A program made the position numbers and the translations under genes. Source: Paraspadella gotoi (taxonomy: Eukaryota; Chaetognatha). From it: a stretch of DNA of 64,000 nt. Where the stretch lies: positions 10,279,839 to 10,343,838 of the forward strand of contig CM119271.1 of assembly GCA_051294375.1 (NCBI GenBank), read 5' to 3'. Below the pieces are notes generated by a model that did no database searches, was not told where the DNA came from, and saw only the letters and a list, made by a program, of their open reading frames with translations. Positions 53,949 through 64,000 of this stretch are shown one piece after another (within the stretch, counting starts at the first letter, position 1; every line of letters begins with the position of its first letter).

Positions 53949-54375
53949 TTTTGTCTCAAGCTATTTTCAATCTTCTTTCCACTAAAAAAAAAAATGCCAT
54001 CGCTGAAGTTTACGCGTGAAAAACGCAAACCTGGCGAAATAGAAAACAAAAATTTAAACGCTGTAGAATAAATTAAACGTAAACGAATTAGTAAACTGTA
54101 TAGACAAAATAAGCTCCTCGTAAATAAACAATAAACTGGTAGACGATAAAAAGTAGGTAAACTTTGAAAGAAAAACAGTACAATAAACATTAAGCGCGAA
54201 CACAAAGTAAACAAACAAACAGATACAGAGACGACTAAAAGTAAACAATCAAAATGCGCGCATCAAACGAAAGTAAACAAACGTAAGTGCGGAAGTTATT
54301 TTTAGAACAGAGGGGAAAAAAAGAAAGGGGAAAAAAAAGCTAATTTATCAAATTACGTTTCGACGCGATGCAACG
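53947..54375. other. Unassigned; GTAAAC words
   Basis: GTAAAC, AATAAAC and related words recur irregularly between 54040 and 54285, possibly a diverged repeat. Confidence 0.35.
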
Positions 54376-54417
54376 GTGTGCCTCGCTGTGCCACGCGGTG
54401 CCACGCGGTGCCACGCG
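54376..54417. repeat. GTGCCACGCG decamer repeat
   Basis: Four units, the last two to three perfect. Similar in sequence, reversed, to the 30-bp minisatellite at 30301. Confidence 0.85.
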
Positions 54418-54593
54418 CAAAGCCGATGCGCGCTGGACTCGGGATGACAGATGCGGAGAGAGAGAGAAACAAGGAGCCCTGATAGATGTTCCGGCCGAGA
54501 CATGTGGGTCGAACCATGACAGAGCGGTGCCAAGAACTGGAATGAGGCCACCACGCCAACGGGGTAATGCTCAAATCTCAAGCGAACGGAGAG

Positions 54594-55431
<838 letters not shown>

Positions 55432-55620
55432 GGCAGCGGCCGTCGCCGCCGGCGCCGCCGCCGCCGCCGCCGGCAACAACTACGTCAACAACGACGACAA
55501 CAACAACAACAAAGACGACAAAATTTGCATGATTTTGCCATCTTTCTCGACAAATTCTCACTTCGGCGCCGAGCTCGGTTTTTTTATATTTTTTATCGTC
55601 ACTCCCGCGCCACTTCTACC
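55432..55620 (+). CDS. Possible exon with Ala and Asn runs
   Basis: A plus frame reads TAAAVAAGAAAAAAGNNYVN, then NDDNNNNKDDKICMILPSFS and NSHFGAEL. Ala and Asn/Asp homopolymers next to an ordinary stretch are common in animal regulatory proteins. A CAG acceptor exists at 55433-55435. It can equally be GCC and AAC triplet repeats read by chance. Confidence 0.2.
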
Positions 55621-55629
55621 GACTTCCGG

Positions 55630-55672
55630 CGAGAGAGAGAGAGAGAGAGAGAAAGAGGGAGAGAGAGATATT
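55630..55672. repeat. (GA)n microsatellite
   Basis: About 20 units with interruptions. Confidence 0.95.
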
Positions 55673-55752
55673 TTTCAATATCCTGGTCCAGGGTGCGTCA
55701 AGGGAAGCCGGAGCAGGAGCGGCACGTACCTGCGACCGGTATGTAAAAGAGT

Positions 55753-56132
55753 NNNNNNNNNNNNNNNNNNNNNNNNNNNNNNNNNNNNNNNNNNNNNNNN
55801 NNNNNNNNNNNNNNNNNNNNNNNNNNNNNNNNNNNNNNNNNNNNNNNNNNNNNNNNNNNNNNNNNNNNNNNNNNNNNNNNNNNNNNNNNNNNNNNNNNNN
55901 NNNNNNNNNNNNNNNNNNNNNNNNNNNNNNNNNNNNNNNNNNNNNNNNNNNNNNNNNNNNNNNNNNNNNNNNNNNNNNNNNNNNNNNNNNNNNNNNNNNN
56001 NNNNNNNNNNNNNNNNNNNNNNNNNNNNNNNNNNNNNNNNNNNNNNNNNNNNNNNNNNNNNNNNNNNNNNNNNNNNNNNNNNNNNNNNNNNNNNNNNNNN
56101 NNNNNNNNNNNNNNNNNNNNNNNNNNNNNNNN
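55753..56132. other. Assembly gap
   Basis: Run of 380 N. Confidence 0.99.
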
Positions 56133-56189
56133 ACTTTTATAATTAATTAATTACGCAACGGGAAATAGTTATCGACTTCCTAATTTAAA

Positions 56190-56440
56190 CGGTATTTTAA
56201 CTTGGAGAAGTTAAAATGACATAGTTCATTATATCATTCTGGGTCAAATTAGTCACAAGGTCATTGTCTTTTATGTCATTTTACGTCAATTATGCCATGA
56301 TAGTTACATCTGGTTCCTTTATGTCATTTTAGTGTGTAGTGTGTTTACATAATTTTAATTATGTCTGCTCATTTTATGTCATTAACATCATTTAAGTCAA
56401 GTTTAGTCCTTTATTCATTACGTCATTATGACATGTCATT
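56190..56440. repeat. Degenerate TATGTCATTTTA repeat
   Basis: GTCATT, ATGTCATTTTA and GTCAAT words recur every 10-25 bases up to the gap. Confidence 0.6.
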
Positions 56441-56964
56441 NNNNNNNNNNNNNNNNNNNNNNNNNNNNNNNNNNNNNNNNNNNNNNNNNNNNNNNNNNNN
56501 NNNNNNNNNNNNNNNNNNNNNNNNNNNNNNNNNNNNNNNNNNNNNNNNNNNNNNNNNNNNNNNNNNNNNNNNNNNNNNNNNNNNNNNNNNNNNNNNNNNN
56601 NNNNNNNNNNNNNNNNNNNNNNNNNNNNNNNNNNNNNNNNNNNNNNNNNNNNNNNNNNNNNNNNNNNNNNNNNNNNNNNNNNNNNNNNNNNNNNNNNNNN
56701 NNNNNNNNNNNNNNNNNNNNNNNNNNNNNNNNNNNNNNNNNNNNNNNNNNNNNNNNNNNNNNNNNNNNNNNNNNNNNNNNNNNNNNNNNNNNNNNNNNNN
56801 NNNNNNNNNNNNNNNNNNNNNNNNNNNNNNNNNNNNNNNNNNNNNNNNNNNNNNNNNNNNNNNNNNNNNNNNNNNNNNNNNNNNNNNNNNNNNNNNNNNN
56901 NNNNNNNNNNNNNNNNNNNNNNNNNNNNNNNNNNNNNNNNNNNNNNNNNNNNNNNNNNNNNNNN
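56441..56964. other. Assembly gap
   Basis: Run of 524 N between two short-period repeats. Confidence 0.99.
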
Positions 56965-57335
56965 ACGACGACGGCGAAGATAACGACGACGACAATAACG
57001 ATGACAAAGATACTAATGAGGACATTGCTTACGAGGACTGCGACGATGTAGACAACCCTGTGTCAAAACGAAGACGGTGATAACAACGATCACGACGACG
57101 ATAACAATCACAAAGTTAACAAGGACAGTGAAGACAACGATGACGGCGATGATGACAATACCATTCCAGCAACGGCAATGACCTCGATGAAGATGATGAT
57201 AACAACGACCATAACAATGACAAAGATTCTAACAATGACGAAACTAACGAGGGTAGCATCGACGAAAACAACGACGATGAGAACGACTACGACGAAAACG
57301 ACGACGACGACGATGAGAACGATGCGTTGCGTCAA
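56965..57335. repeat. GAC/AAC/GAT triplet block
   Basis: GACGACAATAACGATGACAA and similar for 370 bases, open in several frames (D/N or T/M/K runs). Confidence 0.9.
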
Positions 57336-57359
57336 AATATTGACGCTGAATTTCTCCCG

Positions 57360-57670
57360 TTAAAGAGGCCGAAATGTTTGGTCGACGACGCCGCGGAAAT
57401 TGCGACGAGAGTTGCGCAAAAATAGGCGCCGCAAATGGGCGCCGGATAAAGGGGCGCCGGGGAGGAGGACGGGGTCGGGAAGGAAGGGCGGCGGTGAAAG
57501 GGGTCGAGAAGAGGCACCAACGGGGATATGGAAGGATGTGCTGGGGGAAAGAGAGAGAGAGAGAGAGAAAAGAGGAGAGAGAGACCCTGAGGCGGCGTGG
57601 CGCCGATAAATTGCACCGCGAATACGACGCTGAAATATTTTCCGTCCATGGATCAAGAAGAAGAAAAGGT

Positions 57671-57715
<45 letters not shown>

Positions 57716-57848
57716 AGAGAAGAGATGAGAGGAGAGAGAGAGAGAGAAGAGTAAGTGAGAGTGAGATGAGGCGCGCGTGAAAATATTCGCGGAAAATGGG
57801 AACCGAGATTGAATACGAAAAACTGGCTGAGACGAGGGGTCGGATGGC
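57360..57848. other. GC-rich sequence, then GA array
   Basis: GGGCGCCGG words (57425-57470), purine-rich 57545-57590, (GA)n at 57672-57712. No gene supported. Confidence 0.5.
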
Positions 57849-57888
57849 CGGACGGACGGACGGACGGACGGACGGACGGACGGACGGA
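57849..57888. repeat. (GGAC)n microsatellite
   Basis: Ten perfect units. Confidence 0.95.
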
Positions 57889-57969
57889 TGGGCCATCGGA
57901 ATTGGCGAGGCGGACGAACCATGGGATTGAAGGAACTATTTTCTGAAAGTGCCCTATTTCTATTTCAAA

Positions 57970-58050
57970 TGACTAACGCTAATCCATAATCGAATGTCAA
58001 ACCTAATGCCTAACCTAACGTTTATCCTTATTCTTAACTTAATCCTAAAA
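57970..58050. repeat. Degenerate telomere-like CCTAAC repeat
   Basis: CTAACGCTAATCC, CCTAATGCCTAACCTAACG and CTTAATCCTAAA resemble the tract at 1577-1700. Confidence 0.45.
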
Positions 58051-58849
58051 TTTAAAAATTTGATTTTTTTTAAACAAATAACAAAAACGATATTAACATA
58101 ATAAAAAAGATAGTAATAGTATCAATAACAGCGTAAAAATAATATTAACATAATTAAAAACAGTAACAGTATCAATAACAGCATAAAAAACTAAAATAAA
58201 TAAAAATAGCGGTAGCCGACCAAATTCAAATTTTAATGGGAACAGCATTAAACTAATCCATTATTGGTATTAATTATTGTGTTAAAATATTTTTTTGCAA
58301 AAATGTTCCGAACCATGAGTAATTCGCTAATTAATATTATTATATTGCTATATAATGTCAAAATTTTTTTGTGGATATTTTAAGTTTTTTTAATTGATTC
58401 TGATAGAGCTTAAAAAGTTAAGCAAAAAATATAATTACAACTTTTTAAAATTTTGATGTTTTATTACTAAAAATTAGTAAAAACAGCTAAAATCATCGGA
58501 TGATGATGATGATGATGCTTTTTTAAGGTTTTTCTCAATTTAAACCCACTTATCATCAAAATATTGAAAAAAAATTATACTTTGTGTAAATAACTTTTTA
58601 TACGCTATTTGAATCTGCTTTTAAAAATAAAAAATTCCAAAAAAAATTTTTGACATTCCCTATCTATAAATAAATATTAAAAAAATAATTACTAATGCTT
58701 CTTGCCATTTTAGAAAATTTTGCTCCATTGAAAGTTTTCTCAGAAATGTATGAAGTTTCATTTGGAAATGTTCCCAAATCAAACTTCTGACCCACCCCAT
58801 TGACGAAGTTTGGCTCTAATAAAAACTAACCATTTTTTTTTCCAAAACG
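58051..58849. other. Unassigned A+T-rich sequence
   Basis: (GAT)n at 58499-58517. No gene supported. Confidence 0.4.
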
Positions 58850-58883
58850 CTGATAAAGGCTCGAACTAGAGCTAAAACATGTC
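58850..58883 (+). ncRNA. Degenerate hammerhead-like motif
   Basis: CTGATAAAGGCTCGAACTAG then AGCTAAAACATGTC: same layout as 20102 but with G-to-A changes in both catalytic boxes (CTGATAA, AAAAC). A shared TTGTAACAAAAAT follows in both copies, so they are tails of one element family. Confidence 0.45.
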
Positions 58884-58919
58884 CGAATATACACAAATAA
58901 ATTATTATTTGTAACAAAA

Positions 58920-59080
58920 ATAAATACAAAAATATTAAATACAAAAAGATAAAAAGATTGAAATATTAAAAAACATTAAAAAATATTAAAAAACTTTAAA
59001 AAATATTTAAAAAAACATTAAAACATTAAAAACAAAAACATCATATAAAAGATAAAACGTAAAAGATAAAAACAAAAGAA
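58920..59080. repeat. ATTAAAAAA low-complexity repeat
   Basis: AAATATTAAAAAAC words following the hammerhead-like tail. Confidence 0.75.
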
Positions 59081-59084
59081 ACAA

Positions 59085-59870
59085 TATTAAATTTGATTCG
59101 GAATTTAAGCTGTAATGGGGGACTTTTGGAAAATATGGTCGGGATTTGGTTGAGTCGATAAACCGGAGGAACGGTTGGTGACCGGGAATGAGCAATGAGG
59201 AAGGCAAGGTAAGCTAAGGCGAGGATGACCACAAGGACCATTGACCACAAGATCAGGTTGAAAAGGAGAAAAACTTATACATCCGTGGCATCATGACTAA
59301 CTTTTTCGACTAATACAATATTTTTACTTAGTCATTAGTCAAGCTTTAATGTATAAAAGATGTAAATGAGAAAAGAGGAAAAATGCCGAAAAAGTTCGCC
59401 TTTAACAGAGTTAGTCATGTAAAGTCAAGGACACCATTTTTTTTTCGGGTTTTCCTTGTTCGGCCTTGCAGATCTTTTTTTTTTTTTTTGAAGGGTTTTA
59501 GCTCAAACGTTAAGTACCCTGGAACAAGACATTTGCCGAAAGGAAGAATGGAGAGTTACTCTAGTCCAAACTTAGTAAATTGGGATGAATATTATTATTA
59601 AATCGAAATTATACTCGAGACATGGAACTTAAAAACAGAAATCCATCATTTCGAACGCCTCTTCTTATTGGTTAAACGGTTTGATGAGGGGCGCTCTGTA
59701 ATTGGACGAGCTATTCCATCGTTGTATGTGTGGATTATTTTATTTCAAAGAGACATGCGTTAAAAATTCAATTAAAAACTAAATTAACAAAAAAAACAAC
59801 AAATCGGTTCTGAATCTGATGTTCTCTCAAACTTATTTCTATTAAAAAATTTAAAATATTTTGAAAAAAA
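59085..59870. other. Unassigned
   Basis: Two ATTGG boxes (59668, 59699) and short frames without recognisable products. Confidence 0.35.
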
Positions 59871-59879
59871 AATTTTTCC

Positions 59880-59972
59880 CTATCTTTCTCTCTCTAAAAG
59901 TCCGTTTAAAAGCCAGCGGGGCCGACAGTAACCCTGGGGTAATAAACTGGCAAGGCCGCTTCGCGCCGCCAT
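59880..59972 (-). CDS. Possible short first exon (MAARSGLASLLPQ)
   Basis: On the minus strand AAAATTATGGCGGCGCGAAG is a good start context; the frame reads MAARSGLASLLPQGYCRPRW and stops after 30 codons. The N-terminus resembles a mitochondrial presequence. Upstream (60000-60090) is CpG-rich with an NRF1-like GCGCATGCGCG, common in such promoters. No clear donor. Confidence 0.25.
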   Translation of the reverse strand: MAARSGLASLLPQGYCRPRWLLNGLLERER

Positions 59973-60200
59973 AATTTTTTCTAATTTTCCCGCTAAGATC
60001 TCCGATTGAAATTTAATGGAACGTCGTTCGGGTTCGAGAGTCGGAATCGAGGCTGCCGCGGCGCAACGGCGCATGCGCGTCGCGAGTGTCGAACAAAAGG
60101 GAAACACTCGGCGCTCGTTACGAATCTTTTGTCGCTTTGGAGGTCGTCTTCGTTTTCGATGTCGTCGTCGTCGTCGTCGTCTTGATCGTCGTCTTCATAG
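59973..60200 (-). promoter_or_regulatory. CpG-rich patch with NRF1-like site
   Basis: GCGCATGCGCG (60068-60078) in CpG-rich DNA, then (GTC)n at 60160-60185. Confidence 0.3.
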
Positions 60201-60621
60201 TAGGTTCTGACCGCACCGCGCGTTTTTTTAATATTAAGAGTTCTGGGTCTTTTTAATTTTAGGCGCTAATCGATTCGCCACCTCACAATCACCTTTCAAT
60301 AAAGTAGATATATAAGTTTCATCCCTTGTAACATTTTTAAAGACGCGCCCGAACTGTAAAACCGATGCCTTATTTTAAAAAAAATTACCCGCTTCATTTT
60401 CCCGGCGAATATGAAACGAGGCGTCTGCTCGTTGCTTCTCCCGCCGAAAAAAAAACCGGAAACAAGTTTTTCTTCCGTATCATAAAAATCTCGAGTAAAC
60501 ACGAATTTTTTTTCTTGCCTTTTTTTTTCTTGCAGTTACAATGACTTCGTTTTTTTGCAAAATAAGTCTCTGTTTTGTTTACTACTCGAGCTTGAGGCGT
60601 TAATCATGGAACGGCGATGAA

Positions 60622-60627
<6 letters not shown>
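60201..60627. other. Unassigned
   Basis: No gene or repeat supported. Confidence 0.4.

Positions 60628-60676
<49 letters not shown>
60628..60676. repeat. (CT)n microsatellite
   Basis: About 24 units. Confidence 0.95.
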
Positions 60677-60678
<2 letters not shown>

Positions 60679-60875
60679 CACACCAAAAATTCTCCCGCTT
60701 TCCGCTCGCACCATCAATTTGTCCTCCGTCCAAATTCGTCTCAATCAATTCTATTTTTAGCTCCGTAATATATCTCAATTCATTTGGATTTTCAATTATT
60801 CTTTGTTATAGTCTAATCTATTCCATGTCCGTTCCTACTCTTTCAGTTACCAACCCGCGACTTCTCTTTTTTTCA

Positions 60876-61250
60876 GTTGCGTCGCGAGTGCTCACGAAGC
60901 AACTCTATAGAAGTGTTTATCAGTCGGTCGGTCGATCAGTCGGTCGTTTCATTAGTCCGTCTCCATCTGATACTTATATATTATATTATAAAATATAATA
61001 CTAATAACTCGGGTAATACTACTTTTTCTTGATTAATGCTTGGGAGTGTACCATGAGATGCAGTTACTAGAAAATAAAACCAAAAAGTAATATAATATGA
61101 ATAAGAGACAAAATATTAAATAATTTTTGTTTATGTACTTAATGGAGAGTTGAGGAATTATAAAATGGTCGTTTTGCATACATTTCTTATTTATACAGTC
61201 AAATGACGAAATAAACGAGCAGAACTTTATCATTTTTATCGCGACGCAAC
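60876..61250 (+). mobile_element. Short inverted-repeat element (GTTGCGYCGC family), 375 bp
   Basis: GTTGCGTCGC (60876-60885) and its exact complement GCGACGCAAC (61241-61250) bound an A+T-rich body. The left end continues GAGTGCTCACGAAGCAAC, folding into an internal hairpin, then (CGGT)n-like words. The same left-end layout recurs at 63681. No coding capacity; MITE-like. No clear target-site duplication. Confidence 0.65.
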
Positions 61251-61539
61251 ACCTAAAATATGTAGTTCCTTGATTTTCTCTCAAGATCTCGTTAGAAACT
61301 CATTTTTCAAACAAATTTTATTTTCTACGTAAAAAAAAAAAGCCTAATATTTTTTTTCGGGCTCAAGTCTTTTTTTTTTTCTTTTTAGGGAGACGAAGGA
61401 AATTGAAAATAGATGGCGCGTGGAAGAAAAGAGGAAGAGAAACGAATCGGTGGTGAGATCCAAAAATGTCAACAGAGGATTGAGTCAATGCGGTTACGTG
61501 TGGTCTTTAGTCGGCGGTCAATAGCCCATTCGTATACAA
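61251..61539. other. Unassigned
   Basis: No gene or repeat supported. Confidence 0.35.
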
Positions 61540-61912
61540 AATAGAGTCGCCACACGCCAAATAATTTAATCAATGATTCGCCTAATGACGGCGCCGATCA
61601 ATGCGCCAAATGAGTGCGCCAATGATTACGTCATTGACAACTGGCAATGGGAGCGCAGATTCGAGCGCCAAGGACACCACCAATCTAAGCCAATGGCTGC
61701 ACGAATGACGACGTCAAATGAATTCGCCATTTCGAGTGTTAAAGAACGCGCCAATAGCTGCGCCAAATGACTGCGCCAAAAGGTCAATGACCCCCGCCAA
61801 TGTCTTCCCCCAATGACAACGCCAAATGACTACGCCAAAAGGTCAATGACCCCCGCCAATGTCTTCCCCCCCCCCTCCAAATGACAACGCCAAACGACTC
61901 CGCCAAACGATC
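61540..61912. repeat. Tandem CGCCAAW/CCAAT block
   Basis: About fifteen CGCCAA or CCAATGA words lie 10-25 bases apart, including a 59-bp tandem pair (CGCCAAAAGGTCAATGACCC at 61774 and 61833) and two CRE-like words (TTACGTCA 61627, GACGTCA 61712). It can be read as a minisatellite or as a dense E2F/NF-Y/CREB-type regulatory block. No frame. Confidence 0.6.
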
Positions 61913-62242
61913 GATTTCTTTTTCTCCCGCAACAAGAAATGCGTCCCGCTCGCCCCGCTCTTCCCTCTCCCTCCCCCCCACAAAAAAAAACAACCCGGTT
62001 TTAAGTAGACCGAAATGGGATCTCGAAAATAGTCCTGGCTGACGAGTGTAAAGGGGAGGATTTTCGTCGCCTCTTTCTTCTCTTCACACCCCCCCCCTCG
62101 CTCTACCCTTCACCCCCTTCCAACCACCGCCGCCATCCGAGCCACAGCACCGCATCCGCAGCCGCCGCCGTCTCCATTTCCGCCTCGACGATCGCCAAAG
62201 GGAGTTTTATTCATCGTGGAGACGAGAAAACGAGGGTTCGCC
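61913..62242. other. Unassigned; C-rich patches
   Basis: C runs at 61867-61876 and 62088-62097, GCCGCC words 62125-62175. No gene recognised. Confidence 0.35.
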
Positions 62243-62325
62243 CCCGCCGCCGCCGCCGCCCCGACGCCGCCTCGCCGCGTCGTCGCCGCCGCCGCCGCCC
62301 CGACGCCGCCTCGCCGCGTCGTCGC
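62243..62325. repeat. 39-bp repeat, two copies
   Basis: CGACGCCGCCTCGCCGCGTC recurs at 62262 and 62301 within (GCC)n. The frame reads APTPPRRVVAAAA twice and could be coding, but no exon signals are seen. Confidence 0.9.
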
Positions 62326-62353
62326 AGCCTCCGACGTCGTCGTCGTCGCCGTG

Positions 62354-62389
62354 GTTTTTATCACTGTTTTTATCACTGTTTTTATCACT
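62354..62389. repeat. 12-bp repeat GTTTTTATCACT, three copies
   Basis: Three perfect units. Confidence 0.95.
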
Positions 62390-62499
62390 CTTTCATTCCA
62401 TCGGCATTTCTTCTCTCTACGTTACATTTTTATCACCGACGCCGGATGACGACGCCGGATGACGCCCACACACGGGCGCGTGCGCGGGGAGAAGATCCT

Positions 62500-62501
62500 C
62501 A

Positions 62502-62543
<42 letters not shown>

Positions 62544-62560
62544 CTCTCTTGATCTCTCTC
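62500..62560. repeat. (CT)n microsatellite
   Basis: Two pure runs. Confidence 0.95.
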
Positions 62561-62843
62561 TTCTGCTCTCTCTCGTCGATTTACTGACTTTTTAGCCGTT
62601 CGTCACCAAAACCAACTTCCGTTTTCGACGTCATTGATTCAATCGTCGATAATTCTCTCCTTTTTTTTCCGTCGCCGCATGTCAATTTGCCATCGAAAAG
62701 AAACTCACTTTCCTCTTCCTCTTACTCTTTCTCACCCCCCTTTTCCCCTCCTCCCTTTTCCTCTCCCCTCGCGCACCTGCGATTTACAATCCGTGGCAAT
62801 AAAGGGAAATTTTCTGATCGTCGCGCGATGCCTTATTCGCTGC

Positions 62844-62912
62844 AGTCGCGAGCGGTTTGGATCATTTTCACTCGGTTATGCGTTGCAGCCGGGCGAGGGT
62901 TCGAATCGTTGT
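62844..62912 (+). mobile_element. tRNA-like SINE head, degenerate
   Basis: GTCGCGAGCGGTTTGG (box A-like, Leu/Ser-type) is followed about 40 bases later by GGGTTCGAATCG (box B). Stem pairing is poor, so it is likely a SINE relic and not a tRNA gene. Confidence 0.4.
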
Positions 62913-63029
62913 CGGGCTCTTTGTTGTGATTATTTCCAATACCGAATACAACGTGCATTCCATTGGGAACGAGTTTTAATTTTAATCGCTGTTGACTCGT
63001 TTTAAAAAAGAGAGTTGTCGTCTGCTTCG

Positions 63030-63250
63030 CGTCGTTGTCGTTGAGTTATTCGCTTATTACCGATTCGATATTCACACTCCGTCTCCATAGGATCATTGTC
63101 GATTCACGGTCGCCATTCACGATATCACATCAGCCTCGGCCTCACTGGAGCCCGGTCTATTCCCAATTCACAGACCTCGTTGCATGGATCCCACGGTGCA
63201 TTCACGATTCTAGACAGTCGACGAGCAATTCACAATTTACGTTCCAAAGC
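63030..63250. repeat. Degenerate ATTCACGAT repeat
   Basis: ATTCAC words at irregular 15-30 base spacing. Confidence 0.45.
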
Positions 63251-63258
63251 GGGGGGAA

Positions 63259-63260
<2 letters not shown>

Positions 63261-63302
<42 letters not shown>
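63261..63302. repeat. (CT)n microsatellite
   Basis: About 20 units. Confidence 0.95.
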
Positions 63303-63303
<1 letters not shown>

Positions 63304-63680
63304 ATTTCCTGGCTCTTTTCGGCTCATATGCGTTACCCTTTTAAACTCACTTTTCACCACGAAAGTTTCAGCTCGAGTTAGGCCGAAAAAAAAATTAGTT
63401 TCAACGCGGTATTATTTTTAGTCAATAATTTTTACCTAAAACTCGACAAATATAATGTTAAAAAATACCCAGAAACTACACGCTCTTTCGTCGAATGTTA
63501 TTTTTAAAAAAAAACGAAAAGGACTGCCCTTTTGTTTCCGACCTAAGTCCAGAAACTAGACGAGTAGTGCCCTCTTCGTTCAATTCGTCGGTGACATCCG
63601 CTGATGGATGTTCGTCTCCATTCACTCCTCGATCCTCAGACCTTTTCCAATTTTTCTTTTAACCTTTCTTTCTATTTTGA
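63303..63680. other. Unassigned
   Basis: No gene or repeat supported. Confidence 0.35.
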
Positions 63681-64000
63681 GTTGCGCCGCGAGTACTCGC
63701 GGAGCAACTCTGTAAGTCACTTTTCGGTCGGTCTGTCGGTCCGTCAGTCTGTCCCACTTACATTGAAAACGCTTATAAACTGTTTATAGTTATAACTATA
63801 GTTTGTTGCTCATTTGTTAAAACAGGAAAATAAACCTTAAATCTAAACGACAACTAGTGCTGTATTTTGTTTTTAAGAAATATTATAAACTATAAGAAAT
63901 AAAAGACGTGATTCCGTTGCAGAGCGTGTTGTATATAAACGGAAATACAATTTATATTATAAGGGATAAGAAAGTAAAAATAAAAGTAATGCGGCGCAAC
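63681..64000 (+). mobile_element. Short inverted-repeat element (GTTGCGYCGC family), 320 bp
   Basis: Starts GTTGCGCCGCGAGTACTCGC GGAGCAAC, a near-perfect 28-base palindrome, then (CGGT)n-like words. It ends GCGGCGCAAC at 63991-64000, the complement of its first ten bases. The end coincides with the window edge, so the flank cannot be checked. Confidence 0.65.

Overview
The window is animal nuclear DNA from a draft long-read assembly. It is A+T-rich and has 23 runs of N, many of exactly 25 or 100 bases. Very long (GA)n/(CT)n arrays recur every few kilobases, alongside polypurine/polypyrimidine blocks, GAC/GTC triplet blocks and minisatellites. Genes are sparse and split by introns. I see no bacterial, phage, CRISPR or rRNA features. 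The metazoan assignment rests on two exons of a T-type (Cav3) calcium channel, GT-AG introns, tRNA-derived SINEs and CpG-rich segments with CCAAT boxes. The phylum cannot be fixed. The microsatellite load recalls some crustacean genomes, but that is only an impression.

Layout. 0-2 kb: Cav3 domain I exons on the minus strand (S1 at 1939-2041, S2-S3 at 1131-1273), with a candidate U12-type AT-AC acceptor upstream of S1. 3-12 kb: a 2.7-2.9 kb segment present twice (3190-6086 and 8967-11640), gapped in the second copy, flanking a CCAAT-box cluster. 12-20 kb: mostly unassigned, with a purine/G-quadruplex block and two short coding-like segments. 20-25 kb: a hammerhead-like motif, then a large inverted repeat (22003-22640 / 24406-25025). 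25-40 kb: interspersed repeats, SINEs, triplet and minisatellite blocks, candidate promoters and a few weak first-exon candidates. 41.7-44 kb: a 2.27 kb element with about 475-bp inverted arms. 44.1-46.4 kb: a cysteine/proline-rich (CPxP repeat) gene region present in two copies offset by 1045 bp. 47-48.2 kb: an 80-90 bp satellite array. 49-58 kb: CT/GA, (CCGA)n and triplet DNA. 58-64 kb: a second hammerhead-like motif, two elements sharing 10-bp terminal inverted repeats (one exactly 320 bp to the window edge), and a CGCCAA/CCAAT tandem block.

The only genes I trust are the calcium-channel exons and the CPxP protein. Nothing suggests they act together. Several duplications and inversions stop exactly at N runs and differ mainly by one-base indels, so part of the apparent repeat structure is probably assembly error. 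The 25-base N runs are at 2336, 6087, 18112, 19320, 25026, 26995, 43497 and 45342.
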